From NCBI GenBank assembly GCA_023404345.1, contig JAEYCB010000042.1, positions 50,606 through 114,605 of the forward strand: a stretch of 64,000 nt of DNA. The letters run 5' to 3'. Shown piece after piece: positions 18,435 through 26,629 of this stretch. A model generated the notes under the pieces. The model ran no database searches. It worked only from the letters and a program-made list of their open reading frames with translations, and was not told where the DNA came from. A program made the position numbers and the translations under genes. This DNA is from Bacillota bacterium. Lineage in GTDB: Bacteria; Bacillota; Clostridia; Christensenellales; Aristaeellaceae. Each line of letters starts with the position of its first letter. Position 1 is the first letter of the stretch.

Positions 18435-19514
18435 TTACAGCAGGTGCGCGCAATCCTTGTCAAACGAAATGGCGGCGTGCTCACCGACCTCAAAGACGCG
18501 CTTGTTGATGGGACAGCTGTCGGTGATCTTGACCAGCGTGCCATCCTCCAGGCGCACATGGTAGTTCTGATAGCTGCCCATGAAGCAGCTCAGTTCCACC
18601 GTGCAGGGTAGCAGGCCCTCCGGGGCGATCTGAATGGCCTCCGGCCGGAGCACGATTTCGGCCTCAGCGCCCGCGTCGCGGGGCATATCAGTTTCCACAG
18701 TCACGTCGCGGCCCTCTATGGTTACAACGCAATCGCTCCCCTGCATGCCCTTGACGGTTCCCTTGATGAAGTTCGCCTCACCGATGAAGTCGGCCACAAA
18801 CTCGTCGGTGGGATGGTAGTAGATGTCCTTGGGGCTGCCCATCTGGGCCACGACGCCCTTTTTCATGATGATAATCTCATCGGAGATGGACATGGCCTCG
18901 GACTGGTCGTGAGTGACGTAGATGGCGGTGATGCCCAGCTTCTGCTGGATGCGGCGGATCTCGGTGCGCATGATCACGCGCAGCTTGGCGTCCAGGTTGG
19001 ACAGCGGCTCGTCAAAGAGCAGCACGCCCGGTTCCACCACCAGCGCGCGGGCAAGCGCCACGCGCTGCTGCTGGCCGCCGGAGAGCTGGTTGGTCATGCG
19101 GGTTTCCATACCGCCCATCTCCACCAGATCCAGAATGGTCTTGACCCGCTGCTCGATTTCCGCCTTGGGAACCTTTCTGAGCTTGAGGCCATAAGCCACG
19201 TTGTCAAAGACATTATAATGAGGGAACAGCGCGTAGCTCTGGAACACCATGGCAGTGTCGCGCTTGTTGGGGGTCAGCTCGTTGATAGGCTCACCGCCCA
19301 GGTAGATTTCACCCTCATCCGGGCTTTCAAAGCCGGCCACCATGCGAAGCGTCGTGGTTTTTCCACAGCCGGAGGGGCCAAGGAGCGTCACGAAGCTGCC
19401 CGGCGCAATCTCCAGCGACACGTCGTGCACGGCGTAAAAATCCTTGCCGGTCTTGGGGTCCTTATAAATCTTGGAAATGTGGTCAAGGCGAACGCCTTTG
19501 CTCTCCTTAGGCAT
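18435..19514 (-). CDS. ABC transporter ATPase, PotA/FbpC type
   Basis: Powers import through the adjacent double permease, 359 residues. Walker A GPSGCGKTTTLRM (about 45-57), Q-loop MVFQSYALFPH, signature LSGGQQQRVALARAL, Walker B LLFDEPLSNLDAKLR and H-loop VTHDQSEA are intact. The C-terminal TOBE-type domain (IVLRPEAIQI, GSYQNYHVRLEDG) is seen in the iron, spermidine and phosphonate groups. The start ATG 19514 follows GGGAGG and overlaps the permease gene by eight bases. Last gene of the operon, before a terminator. Confidence 0.93.
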   Translation of the reverse strand: MPKESKGVRLDHISKIYKDPKTGKDFYAVHDVSLEIAPGSFVTLLGPSGCGKTTTLRMVAGFESPDEGEIYLGGEPINELTPNKRDTAMVFQSYALFPHYNVFDNVAYGLKLRKVPKAEIEQRVKTILDLVEMGGMETRMTNQLSGGQQQRVALARALVVEPGVLLFDEPLSNLDAKLRVIMRTEIRRIQQKLGITAIYVTHDQSEAMSISDEIIIMKKGVVAQMGSPKDIYYHPTDEFVADFIGEANFIKGTVKGMQGSDCVVTIEGRDVTVETDMPRDAGAEAEIVLRPEAIQIAPEGLLPCTVELSCFMGSYQNYHVRLEDGTLVKITDSCPINKRVFEVGEHAAISFDKDCAHLL

Positions 19515-21225
19515 CTTCGCTGCCTCCCTTTATCTTTCTGCTGGTGCCAAAATACTTGGTCACGAGATTCATGATCACGATGGACGCGTACACAATGGCG
19601 ATCAAAATGGTCGCATAGGCGCAGGCCACGCCGTACTTGCCCTTCTCGGCGAACTCGTTGATCTGCGTGGTGATAAGCAGGTACTGCGGCGTCACCAGCA
19701 GGATAATGGCGCTGATAGCGGTGATGGAGCGCACAAAGGTGGTGACCAGTCCGCTCAGGAAACTGTCCTTGATCAGCGGCAGCGTCACGGAGGTGAACAC
19801 CTTTCCGCTGCCCGCGCCCAAATCATAGGCGCTTTCCTCGATGGATTTGTCAATCTGCCTAAGCGCCGAGATACCGCTGCGCGTGCCCACCGGCAGGCTG
19901 CGCACGATAAAGACGATCACCAGTATTGCACCCGTGCCGTAGAGCCCCTGCAAAAAGCCCGTGTGGAACACACCATTGGCAAAGCCGCGGATGTAGCCCA
20001 CGCCCAGCACCGTGCCGGGCACGGCCATGGCCAACATGCTGGCAAACTCGATCAGACCCTTGGTGCGGAATTTCTTTTTGACCACGAGGTAGCTGATGAT
20101 CATGGACAGCAGCGCGGTGATGGGCGATGCGATGAGGCTTAGCACGAACGAATCGCGGAACGCCTTGAGGCCGCTGTACTTAAACATGTATTCAAAGTGC
20201 TTGAAGGTCAGCGAATAATCGCGGCCCCAGAGTTTGAACAACGCGCCGAAGGGGATGCTGATGTACATCAGAATCACAAACGCGGAAAACAGCGAGCACA
20301 GGATCGTCAGCGGGCGGGTCACGCTTTTGTCGGCAATGAGCATGCGCGCGCGGCTGGCCTTGCCGGTGAGCGTCGCGTAGGTGCGCTTTTCCAGATAGTA
20401 TTTCTGAATCAGGAACAGGATGAGCGTCAAGCTCAACAGCACCACGGCCATGGCACTGGCGCCCGCCTTGTCGTAGGCGCCGGTCACCTGCAGGTAGATG
20501 GTGGTGGCCAAAGTATCAAAGCTGCCGCCGATCATCATGGGGTTGGCAAAGTCGGCCACGGATTCGATGAACGTGACCAGGAACGCGTTGCCCAGGCCCG
20601 GAAGCAGCAGCGGGAGCGTCACCGTGGTAAAGACCTTCCAGCGGCTGGCGCCCATGTCACGGCTGGCCTCCTCCAGAGAGGGGTCGATGTTTTTGAGCAG
20701 GCCCTTGAGCATCATGTAGCAGACGGGGAAGAATGTCAGGATCTGCACGATGGCGATACCATGCAGGCCGTAGATGTTGCTGTCGTAGATGCCCAGGAGG
20801 CTGCGCGTGATGATGCCGCCGCGGCCAAAGAGCAGAATCATGCTCAGCGACAACACGAACGGCGGGGACACCACCGGCAGCATGCTCACGATATTGAACA
20901 TCCTGCGCACCACGCGCAGGCGGATGCTTACATACACGTCCACATAGGCAAACAACAGGCCCAGCGCCGTAGAGCCCAGCCCCACGATGAAGCCCAGCTC
21001 CAGCGTGTTGGTAAACGCCGTGCGGAAGCGTCCCATGTCCAGCACGCGGCTGAACACGTCCAGCGTGAGGCGTCCCTCCGACACCACGCTGTCGATCAGC
21101 AGCATGGCCAGCGGATAGAGGATGAATAATGCCAGGAAAATCAGCAGCACCACGATGGTGGAAACCATCACCGGGTCGCCAAAGAGCTTTTTACGGTCCA
21201 GCCTTGCGCTCTGCGCCTTGACCAA
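19507..21225 (-). CDS. Double-domain ABC permease, iron(III)/FbpB type
   Basis: 572 residues with two fused BPD_transp_1 halves and about twelve membrane helices, so one polypeptide makes the whole channel. EAA-type loops occur near SLEEASRDMGASRWKVFTTV in the first half and SIEESAYDLGAGSGKVFTSV in the second. It starts at TTG 21225, seven bases after AGGAGGTG; no ATG is suitable. A strong hairpin at 21260-21286 lies between it and the binding-protein gene. Fused permeases of this form are known for ferric iron and for 2-aminoethylphosphonate. Confidence 0.92.
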   Translation of the reverse strand: MVKAQSARLDRKKLFGDPVMVSTIVVLLIFLALFILYPLAMLLIDSVVSEGRLTLDVFSRVLDMGRFRTAFTNTLELGFIVGLGSTALGLLFAYVDVYVSIRLRVVRRMFNIVSMLPVVSPPFVLSLSMILLFGRGGIITRSLLGIYDSNIYGLHGIAIVQILTFFPVCYMMLKGLLKNIDPSLEEASRDMGASRWKVFTTVTLPLLLPGLGNAFLVTFIESVADFANPMMIGGSFDTLATTIYLQVTGAYDKAGASAMAVVLLSLTLILFLIQKYYLEKRTYATLTGKASRARMLIADKSVTRPLTILCSLFSAFVILMYISIPFGALFKLWGRDYSLTFKHFEYMFKYSGLKAFRDSFVLSLIASPITALLSMIISYLVVKKKFRTKGLIEFASMLAMAVPGTVLGVGYIRGFANGVFHTGFLQGLYGTGAILVIVFIVRSLPVGTRSGISALRQIDKSIEESAYDLGAGSGKVFTSVTLPLIKDSFLSGLVTTFVRSITAISAIILLVTPQYLLITTQINEFAEKGKYGVACAYATILIAIVYASIVIMNLVTKYFGTSRKIKGGSEDA

Positions 21226-21259
21226 GCGTACCCACCTCCTTTTCCCCCAGAGACAGCGA

Positions 21260-21286
21260 GGGAGGATGACGCTGCGTCATCCTCCC
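21260..21286 (-). other. Intergenic mRNA hairpin after the binding-protein gene
   Basis: GGGAGGATGACG and CGTCATCCTCCC form a perfect 12-bp stem with a three-base loop and no T run. It probably stabilises the upstream binding-protein message and lowers downstream expression. Confidence 0.6.
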
Positions 21287-21308
21287 CGCCGACACAGAAT
21301 TTGTTCGG

Positions 21309-22385
21309 TTATTCGGTCTGGAAGCGGTCGTCCGCGGCGGCGCCGAGGGCGTTGAAGTAGTCCTCAACGTACTTGGAGGTATTGGCCTTGGCGTCCTCGA
21401 AGTCGTAATCAATCACGTTTTCGGGGTCCAGACCAAAGGCAGTAGCCTCCTCGGGCTGCTCGGCATTGTCGATCACCAGGAACTGGAAGCTTTCGTTTTC
21501 CTTGGCAATGTTGACGCAATCCGGGCTGAGCGCGAACTCGATCCACAGCTTGGCGGCATTGGGATGCTTGGCGCCCTTGAAGATGGCGGTGGCGCCGATC
21601 TCAAAGCTGGTGCCGCTGGCGGGGATCACCAGGCTGATGTTGTCATAGCCGTCGAGAATCTGGGTGATGCCGTCATGCAGGAAGCCGATACCGATGACGC
21701 ACTCGCCGATGCCGACCTTCTTGGAGGGGCCGGAACCCGACTTGGTGTACTGGGCGATATTCTTGTCCAGCTCCACAAAGTACTTCATGGCCTCGTCATG
21801 GCCCTTCATCTGCACCAGGGTGTTGATAACCAGCTTGGCGGTGCCGGCGGTGTTGGGGTTGGACATCCAGATCAGGCCCTTGTATTCGGGCTTGAGCAGA
21901 TCATCCCAGTCCTTGGGCTCTTCCAAGCCCAGGCGCTCCAGCTCCTCGGTGTTGCACATAAAGCCCAGAATGCCCTTGTAGATGCCATACCAGCAGCCGT
22001 CCTTGTCACGGTACATGTCGCCCAGCAGGTGGCTGGCGTTCTTGGCCTCGTAGGGCTCCAGCAAACCCTTGGCAGCAGACTCGTTATAAGGGTCGGTCGT
22101 GCCGCCAAACCATACGTCAGCGCTGGGATTGCCGTTTTCCTCTTCAATCTTGGCAGCAACCTCGCCAGTGGACAGGCGCTGGCGGTTTACGGTGATGCCA
22201 TAGAGTTCCTGGAACTTGTCGCAGGCGGCGTTTAGGTAAGCTTCTTCGCAGCTGCCGTACACGGTCAGCTCGCCCTCGGCCTTGGCGGCGTCAATGAGCG
22301 CCTGGTCAATACCCTCGGCCGAAGCCACGCTGCACAGGCCCATCGCCATCACAGCTACCAGAAGAAGCGCCAACAGTTTTTTCAT
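21309..22385 (-). CDS. Iron-type ABC transporter binding protein
   Basis: Extracellular solute-binding protein, 358 residues, family of ferric-ion and related binders (FutA/AfuA type): AEGELTVYGSCEEAYL at the start of the mature protein, then PSADVWFGGTTDPYN, GLIWMSNPNTAGTAK and ASGTSFEIGATAIFKGAKHP. The signal peptide (1-23) ends ASA; a cysteine at 18 does not fit a lipobox because Leu precedes it, so lipid anchoring is doubtful. It is first in its operon with a strong promoter. Iron is the likely ligand class, but phosphonate cannot be excluded. Confidence 0.88.
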   Translation of the reverse strand: MKKLLALLLVAVMAMGLCSVASAEGIDQALIDAAKAEGELTVYGSCEEAYLNAACDKFQELYGITVNRQRLSTGEVAAKIEEENGNPSADVWFGGTTDPYNESAAKGLLEPYEAKNASHLLGDMYRDKDGCWYGIYKGILGFMCNTEELERLGLEEPKDWDDLLKPEYKGLIWMSNPNTAGTAKLVINTLVQMKGHDEAMKYFVELDKNIAQYTKSGSGPSKKVGIGECVIGIGFLHDGITQILDGYDNISLVIPASGTSFEIGATAIFKGAKHPNAAKLWIEFALSPDCVNIAKENESFQFLVIDNAEQPEEATAFGLDPENVIDYDFEDAKANTSKYVEDYFNALGAAADDRFQTE

Positions 22386-22465
22386 GAGAAACCACGTCCT
22401 TTCTCCAAATTTCCCCTTGGATATCGATTTGTTTTTCCGCCTTTGCCGTTCGAAGTCGTGTCCTT

Positions 22466-22495
22466 ATCATAGCACCGGCAGGGCAAGATTGTCAA
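22466..22495 (-). promoter_or_regulatory. Promoter of the iron-type ABC operon
   Basis: Minus strand TTGACA (22490-22495), an 18-base spacer and TATGAT (22466-22471), about 80 bases before the start codon. No clear Fur-box palindrome was found. Confidence 0.65.
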
Positions 22496-22562
22496 TACTC
22501 TCACAAGCGATCTGAACAAAAGAAAGAAATTTTTCCGAACGTTCAGTTTTTTCTCTCACCCT

Positions 22563-22590
22563 TTGCCACGGCGGCTTCCTGTGTTATAAT
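22563..22590 (+). promoter_or_regulatory. Promoter of the beta-lactamase-fold gene
   Basis: TTGCCA (22563-22568), a 16-base spacer and TATAAT (22585-22590), 60 bases before the start codon. Confidence 0.6.
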
Positions 22591-22649
22591 GGAGCAAAAG
22601 GAAAGAAAGTGCCAAGCCGGAGCAGGCTGGGCTTTGGGAGGAAACGCCT

Positions 22650-23705
22650 ATGTGGAAAGCGGTAGACGATTTGTTGGCGCGCGGTGTGACAGAGGGTGTA
22701 TTTCCTGGTTGCGCCATGGCAGCCGGACAGGGAACGCGGGTTTTATTCACCAGCGTACATGGTGCGCTGGCGCAGGGGGATGCACGGGGCGTAACGCACA
22801 CCACGCGCTATGATGTAGGCGCCCTCACACGGGTAATGGCCACGGTTCCCTTGCTTCTCTATGCACTGGAACGGGGACTGGTCAGCCTGGATGACCGGCT
22901 GGGCCGCTGGCTTGACGACGTACCCCAGGACAAGCGCGACATTACGCTTTTACACCTGCTTACTCATACATCGGGCATGAGCGCGTCCTTTTTACTGTCT
23001 CAGGAAGCCGAAAGCGACCGGGAAGCGTTAAGCGCTCTGCTGCGGCATCCGCTTTCCGGAAGTGTAGGCGGCAAGGTGCGGGATTCGGCGATGGGCTTTA
23101 TCCTGCTGGGTTTCTTGCTGGAACATGTATTTGCTATGCCCCTGGATGAGGCGGTGAAGCGCTTTGTGACTGCGCCGCTTCGCATGCCCAGTACCGGCTA
23201 CCTGCCCGCAGGCGACGACGTGGCCCCCGCCGGTGGAGAAAGCGAGGGCGCAGAGTGGCAGGCTGGCCAGCCGCAGGACGGAAACGCGCGCTTCCTGCAC
23301 GGCGTGGCCGGGCATGCGGGCCTGTTTACCGACCTGGAGGACGTGATCCGCTACGCCTCCATGCTGGCAGGTGACGGCCGCAACGAGGAAGGTGTAGTCT
23401 TTTCTTACCGTTCCATCCACCTGGCTACCACCGAGCGCACGCGCGGACTGAACGAGGCGCGGGGGTACGGTTTCCGCATCACCAAGCGCTCGGACCCGTT
23501 CCTGGGGCATCTGTGGCCCAGCGACGGATACGGCCTGACGGACCCGGCCAGCGGATCGCTCATTGCAGTCAGCCCGGATGATGGTTTTTTCGTAACCCTG
23601 CTGCTCAATGGCCACGGCACGTCCGACGACCGCCGAGAGATTACCCGCATGCACAAGCTGCTGCTCAACGCGGCCTATGCCGCCTTCCAGCACGACGAGG
23701 AGTAA
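22650..23705 (+). CDS. Serine beta-lactamase-fold protein with all three active-site motifs lost
   Basis: A 351-residue member of the class C beta-lactamase/esterase family (COG1680 type). Family landmarks remain: LLHLLTHTSGMSAS, GFILLGFLLEHVF and NARFLHGVAGHAGLFTDLED. The catalytic motifs do not: where SxxK is expected the protein reads GALTR at 57-61 (Ala58 for Ser, Arg61 for Lys); the YxN motif reads DSA at 145-147; and the HTG-like triad reads HLW at 287-289. No signal peptide, so cytoplasmic. The start ATG 22650 follows GGGAGG. It is probably a binding or scaffold pseudoenzyme; hydrolysis by the usual mechanism seems excluded. Confidence 0.85.
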   Translation: MWKAVDDLLARGVTEGVFPGCAMAAGQGTRVLFTSVHGALAQGDARGVTHTTRYDVGALTRVMATVPLLLYALERGLVSLDDRLGRWLDDVPQDKRDITLLHLLTHTSGMSASFLLSQEAESDREALSALLRHPLSGSVGGKVRDSAMGFILLGFLLEHVFAMPLDEAVKRFVTAPLRMPSTGYLPAGDDVAPAGGESEGAEWQAGQPQDGNARFLHGVAGHAGLFTDLEDVIRYASMLAGDGRNEEGVVFSYRSIHLATTERTRGLNEARGYGFRITKRSDPFLGHLWPSDGYGLTDPASGSLIAVSPDDGFFVTLLLNGHGTSDDRREITRMHKLLLNAAYAAFQHDEE

Positions 23706-23720
23706 ACGGCCCGCGCGGCC

Positions 23721-23996
23721 AAAGAAAAAGGGGCGTCCCGTTGGGGCTCCCCCCAGTGTGTCGAAAAAGCTCGCCTGCGGCGATCTTTTCCGACAGGTTT
23801 ACGCCGTCCGCCTACTCCGCCTTCGGCTGCGCCGAGCGGCGGGCGGCGTAAGGAAACCTTGCTGCGCAAGGCTTCCGAATCCACCGCACATGTCGCTGGA
23901 TTCGGAATACAGTTCGGAGGGCTGCGGCCCTCCGAACCTCCCAAACGGGTTTTTTGACAGTCTGAGGGGCGTCCCGGTGGGGCGCCCCTTCTCTTT
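23721..23996. repeat. MITE-like intergenic element made of tandem hairpins
   Basis: About 276 bases filling the gap between convergent genes. The left end (23721-23769) and right end (23950-23996) are imperfect inverted copies: AAAGAAAAAGGGGCGTCCC with CAGTGTGTCGAAAAA on the left against TTTTTTGACAGTCTG with GGGGCGCCCCTTCTCTTT on the right. Between them lie five consecutive hairpins: 23760-23794, 23801-23849, 23852-23876, 23875-23905 and 23912-23937; four have the loop TGC. No open frame of its own is credible. It resembles a non-autonomous mobile element or a structured RNA. Confidence 0.65.
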
Positions 23997-24003
23997 TGGG
24001 CAT

Positions 24004-24906
24004 TCAGCCGTTTCCGCCTGATGCGTAATCAAATAGCACGATTTCCCCGGTGTACGCATCTACAAACGCACCGCCGCTGATGTGCGTATCTCCAACGTCC
24101 ACCTCCACCGCAAATTCCCACATGCGCCGGCCTGCGTTGTCCTCCACCAACCGCGCGCCCACCTCATCAAAATCCTCCGCCGTGCCCACAGCGGCTGCTC
24201 CGGCCTCCGTGAGGCCCAGTTCCTCCTGCGCAGCGGCCCGCATGATCTCCTTGGCCTGGGCCAGGCTCATGTCCTCCGGGCCGGGTTCAACTTCGCGCAC
24301 GTCCATCCATACGCTGGCATCCTCGTTCATCGGAGCTGACACGGAAGGCGTCTGCGCAGGGCCGGAAGCCGCGCTTTCCTGGGCCAGTTCCAGCGCCTCC
24401 TCCCACCCATCCTTAAGGGCGTAGAGCAGCTGCTCCTGTCCGTAGGCGGGGGCGGTCAGATCTCCGCCGCGCCACAGCGCTGGGTCAAGGCCGTCATGGC
24501 TCCATGCGGCGGTCATGCCGTCCGCCGTTTTTTCCACCGTATACACGCCCGCGCGCTCCGGGTCAACGTTCATCAGGGCGCGGAAGTTCACGCGCCAGCC
24601 GTCCTCTGTTTTCTGATGCTCCGCATGAAACAGGCCCATGGTTTCCGCCGTCAGCCCGTAGGCGTCCATCACGGCCTGCCGGGCCTGATACACCGCCTCC
24701 GCCTCGGGCGAGCGGGTCAGGGCATACACCGCCAGCGCGGAAACCGCCGCCAGCGTCAGTACAACCGCCAGAATCAGTCCGGCGGACAAACGTTTCTTCA
24801 TTTTGGGTTCTCCTTTCGTCCGGCCAAGCACCGCATTGCGGTTCCGCGGCTGCCAGCGCAGGCCGGACAGCTCGCGGTCCACGATCTCCCTCAAGCCGTC
24901 ACGCAT
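24004..24906 (-). CDS. Membrane anti-sigma factor with PepSY-like extracellular domain
   Basis: Partner of the ECF sigma factor just upstream, whose stop it overlaps by eight bases. 300 residues: a short cytosolic N-terminus (about 1-37) able to bind sigma, one membrane helix (about 40-62, LSAGLILAVVLTLAAVSALA), then an extracellular part. The C-terminal block with SLAQAKEIMRAAAQEELG, WEFAVEVDVGD and FVDAYTGEIVLF looks like a PepSY-type fold. This is a regulatory guess from architecture and linkage; the signal sensed is unknown. Confidence 0.7.
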   Translation of the reverse strand: MRDGLREIVDRELSGLRWQPRNRNAVLGRTKGEPKMKKRLSAGLILAVVLTLAAVSALAVYALTRSPEAEAVYQARQAVMDAYGLTAETMGLFHAEHQKTEDGWRVNFRALMNVDPERAGVYTVEKTADGMTAAWSHDGLDPALWRGGDLTAPAYGQEQLLYALKDGWEEALELAQESAASGPAQTPSVSAPMNEDASVWMDVREVEPGPEDMSLAQAKEIMRAAAQEELGLTEAGAAAVGTAEDFDEVGARLVEDNAGRRMWEFAVEVDVGDTHISGGAFVDAYTGEIVLFDYASGGNG

Positions 24907-25408
24907 CGTAATACCACTCCTTCAACCTGTCCCGAAGTCTTCGGTTCGCGCGCTGGAGCCGCTGCTTTACCGCGCTTTGCGATATACGCAGCGCCTGCGC
25001 CGCCTCCGCAATCGTCATCTCCTGATAGTAGCGCAGAAGCACCGCCTCCCGCTCGCGCCGGGGAAGCGCCATCACGGCCCGGATCACCTCGCCGTCCGGG
25101 TGAGCATCCTCCGCGCCCGCTTCCGGCAGCGCCTCCAGCGGCGTGCTTCGGTCCACATGGCGCAGCCATGCCGTGCGGTGATAATCCCGGCAGGTGTTGA
25201 TGGCAATGCGCATCAGCCAGGTACGCTCGTCGCATTCGCCGCGGAACATCTCCAGCCTGCGCCAGGCCTTAATGAAGGTGTCTTGCGCCGCGTCCTGCGC
25301 CAGGGAAGCGTCATTCAGATACAGACAGCACATGCGCACCAGCGCATCGCCGTAGCGGCGCATCAGGTCCTCCAGCCTGTCTCCGCCCGGATCCTTGGCG
25401 GTCGTCAT
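24899..25408 (-). CDS. ECF-type sigma-70 family RNA polymerase sigma factor
   Basis: 169 residues with region 2 (DAAQDTFIKAWRRLEMFRG, TWLMRIAINTCRDYHR) and region 4 (ALPRREREAVLLRYYQEMTI, ISQSAVKQRLQRANRRLR). It directs polymerase to a small regulon, probably including its own gene. GGGGGTGA ends five bases before ATG 25408; an in-frame GTG at 25426 is less well placed. It is a paralogue of the sigma gene at 39667-40182, and both are preceded by CGTCTAA. Confidence 0.92.
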   Translation of the reverse strand: MTTAKDPGGDRLEDLMRRYGDALVRMCCLYLNDASLAQDAAQDTFIKAWRRLEMFRGECDERTWLMRIAINTCRDYHRTAWLRHVDRSTPLEALPEAGAEDAHPDGEVIRAVMALPRREREAVLLRYYQEMTIAEAAQALRISQSAVKQRLQRANRRLRDRLKEWYYDA

Positions 25409-25429
25409 GCCGCTCACCCCCTTCACCTG

Positions 25430-25455
25430 TTAGACGAGCTTCGCCGCCGCAAAAG
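25430..25455 (-). promoter_or_regulatory. Putative ECF autoregulatory promoter
   Basis: Minus strand CTTTT (25451-25455), 14 bases, CGTCTAA (25430-25436), just upstream of the sigma gene. The same pair of motifs, 13 bases apart, precedes the paralogous sigma gene at 40182. Confidence 0.5.
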
Positions 25456-25618
25456 ACAGCTCCTGCCGAAAAAAGCTTGCATCTTGTTTTGATTGTTTTG
25501 TTGTGGTATTCTTTTCCGGGATAGCGCATGCTTTTGCTATTGGGCTTATTCCATAAGGATTGTAGCGTTCCTTTGTGTCCAATGTGCATCCAGCCGCCCA
25601 AAATATTATAATAAGCTA

Positions 25619-25664
25619 TTGACAAACGTTATATCATATTGTATAGTATCCTCGACGAGGATAC
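25619..25664 (+). promoter_or_regulatory. gntR promoter with overlapping operator
   Basis: TTGACA (25619-25624), a 17-base spacer and TATAGT (25642-25647). The 19-base perfect palindrome GTATCCTCGACGAGGATAC (25646-25664) begins inside the -10, placing a repressor over the start site; autorepression by the GntR protein is likely. Confidence 0.75.
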
Positions 25665-25731
25665 CAGTGTGGACAATCATCTAACAACCAGCATCATATT
25701 GTACTGATACGACGAAAGAAGGATCGCCCGT

Positions 25732-26505
25732 ATGACATCCACCTCATCAAAGGTCACACCCAACGAGCTTGATCGCGACGGTGGTATTCCTCTTTACAGG
25801 CAGCTGGAGCAGCAGTTGCGCGCAATGGTAGAGGACGGCACGCTATCTTATGGTCAAATGCTTCCCTCCGAGATGGAAATGATCGAAAACTATCAGGTCA
25901 GCCGCACCACAATCCGTCAGGCCATCAAAGAGTTGGAAGCAGCGGGACTGGTACGTCGTGAGCAGGGCAAAGGTACCTTTGTGTGCAAGGCCAAACTGGA
26001 ACACCCGCTTTACAGTGCTTCCAGCTTTACCAGAGACATCCTTAACAAGGGTGGTGTGCCAGGCGGAATCACGCTTTTTGCCGAGCAGATCATTCCTAGC
26101 AAGACACTGGGCATGCAGTTACGGTTAAAAACCGGCGAAACCGTTATTAAGCTGGAGCGCCTGCGCACCGTGGATGAGGAGCCTGTGGGCATCCACACGA
26201 CGCACTTGGTTTCGCATTTAGCCAAGGGGCTGGACCTTTCCCGGCTTCTGGCAGACAATTTTTCTCTGTATCACATTTTGCAAACAGAGCTCGGCCTGCA
26301 TCTGGGCGATGCTGTAGAAACCCTTTCCGCCGCTCTGTGTGACGAACGCCAACGCCAGTTTCTAGGGCTTGCCAAGGGGGCACCTGTGCTGAAAATTGAG
26401 CGCTTGGTTTTTCTGAGCACAGGTGAACCGTTTGAATATTCTCAAATGGTCTATCGCGGAGACCGGTATCAGTCCACCATCAAAATGAGCGTCAGCGCCC
26501 CCTGA
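25732..26505 (+). CDS. GntR family regulator, HutC subfamily (UTRA domain)
   Basis: 257 residues. The N-terminal winged helix has LPSEMEMIENYQVSRTTIRQ, then AAGLVRREQGKGTFV; the C-terminal UTRA domain (LERLRTVDEEPVGIHTTHLV, VLKIERLVFLSTGEPFEYSQ) binds a small ligand, usually a sugar phosphate or related metabolite. It is followed by a terminator and then the ADP-ribosylglycohydrolase operon on the same strand, the likely target. The start ATG 25732 follows AGAAGGA. Confidence 0.92.
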   Translation: MTSTSSKVTPNELDRDGGIPLYRQLEQQLRAMVEDGTLSYGQMLPSEMEMIENYQVSRTTIRQAIKELEAAGLVRREQGKGTFVCKAKLEHPLYSASSFTRDILNKGGVPGGITLFAEQIIPSKTLGMQLRLKTGETVIKLERLRTVDEEPVGIHTTHLVSHLAKGLDLSRLLADNFSLYHILQTELGLHLGDAVETLSAALCDERQRQFLGLAKGAPVLKIERLVFLSTGEPFEYSQMVYRGDRYQSTIKMSVSAP

Positions 26506-26529
26506 TTGACGTTATACTACCGTGTGAAT

Positions 26530-26566
26530 AAACAACCTTTCCCCCATACCGGAAAAGGGCTGTTTA
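26530..26566 (+). terminator. Terminator after gntR
   Basis: AAACAACCTTTCC pairs with GGAAAAGGGCTGTTT around the loop CCCATACC; the 3' end is T-rich but short. Confidence 0.6.
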
Positions 26567-26579
26567 TACAAATATAGGT

Positions 26580-26585
26580 TATAAT
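26580..26585 (+). promoter_or_regulatory. -10 element for the ribosyl-conjugate operon
   Basis: A perfect TATAAT 45 bases before the start codon; no good -35 is seen at 16-18 bases, which may mean activator dependence. Confidence 0.4.
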
Positions 26586-26629
26586 GACACTATGAACTTG
26601 TTACATCATTATGCTTGGAGGTATTTCCG

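Larger units (their letters stand above)
25409..25731. other. Intergenic region between divergent ECF and gntR genes
   Basis: 323 bases. The left part holds a CTTTT-N14-CGTCTAA motif (25430-25455, minus strand) that may be an ECF promoter. The right part is AT-rich and holds the gntR promoter and operator. ATCATATTGTA occurs twice, at 25633 and 25693. No gene is seen. Confidence 0.5.

Noticed and set aside
22386..22649. Fur box before the iron-type ABC operon
   Set aside because: No 19-base inverted repeat resembling GATAATGATAATCATTATC was found near the promoter.
23760..23937. CRISPR array
   Set aside because: The hairpins differ in sequence and are contiguous; there are no identical repeats with unique spacers and no cas genes.
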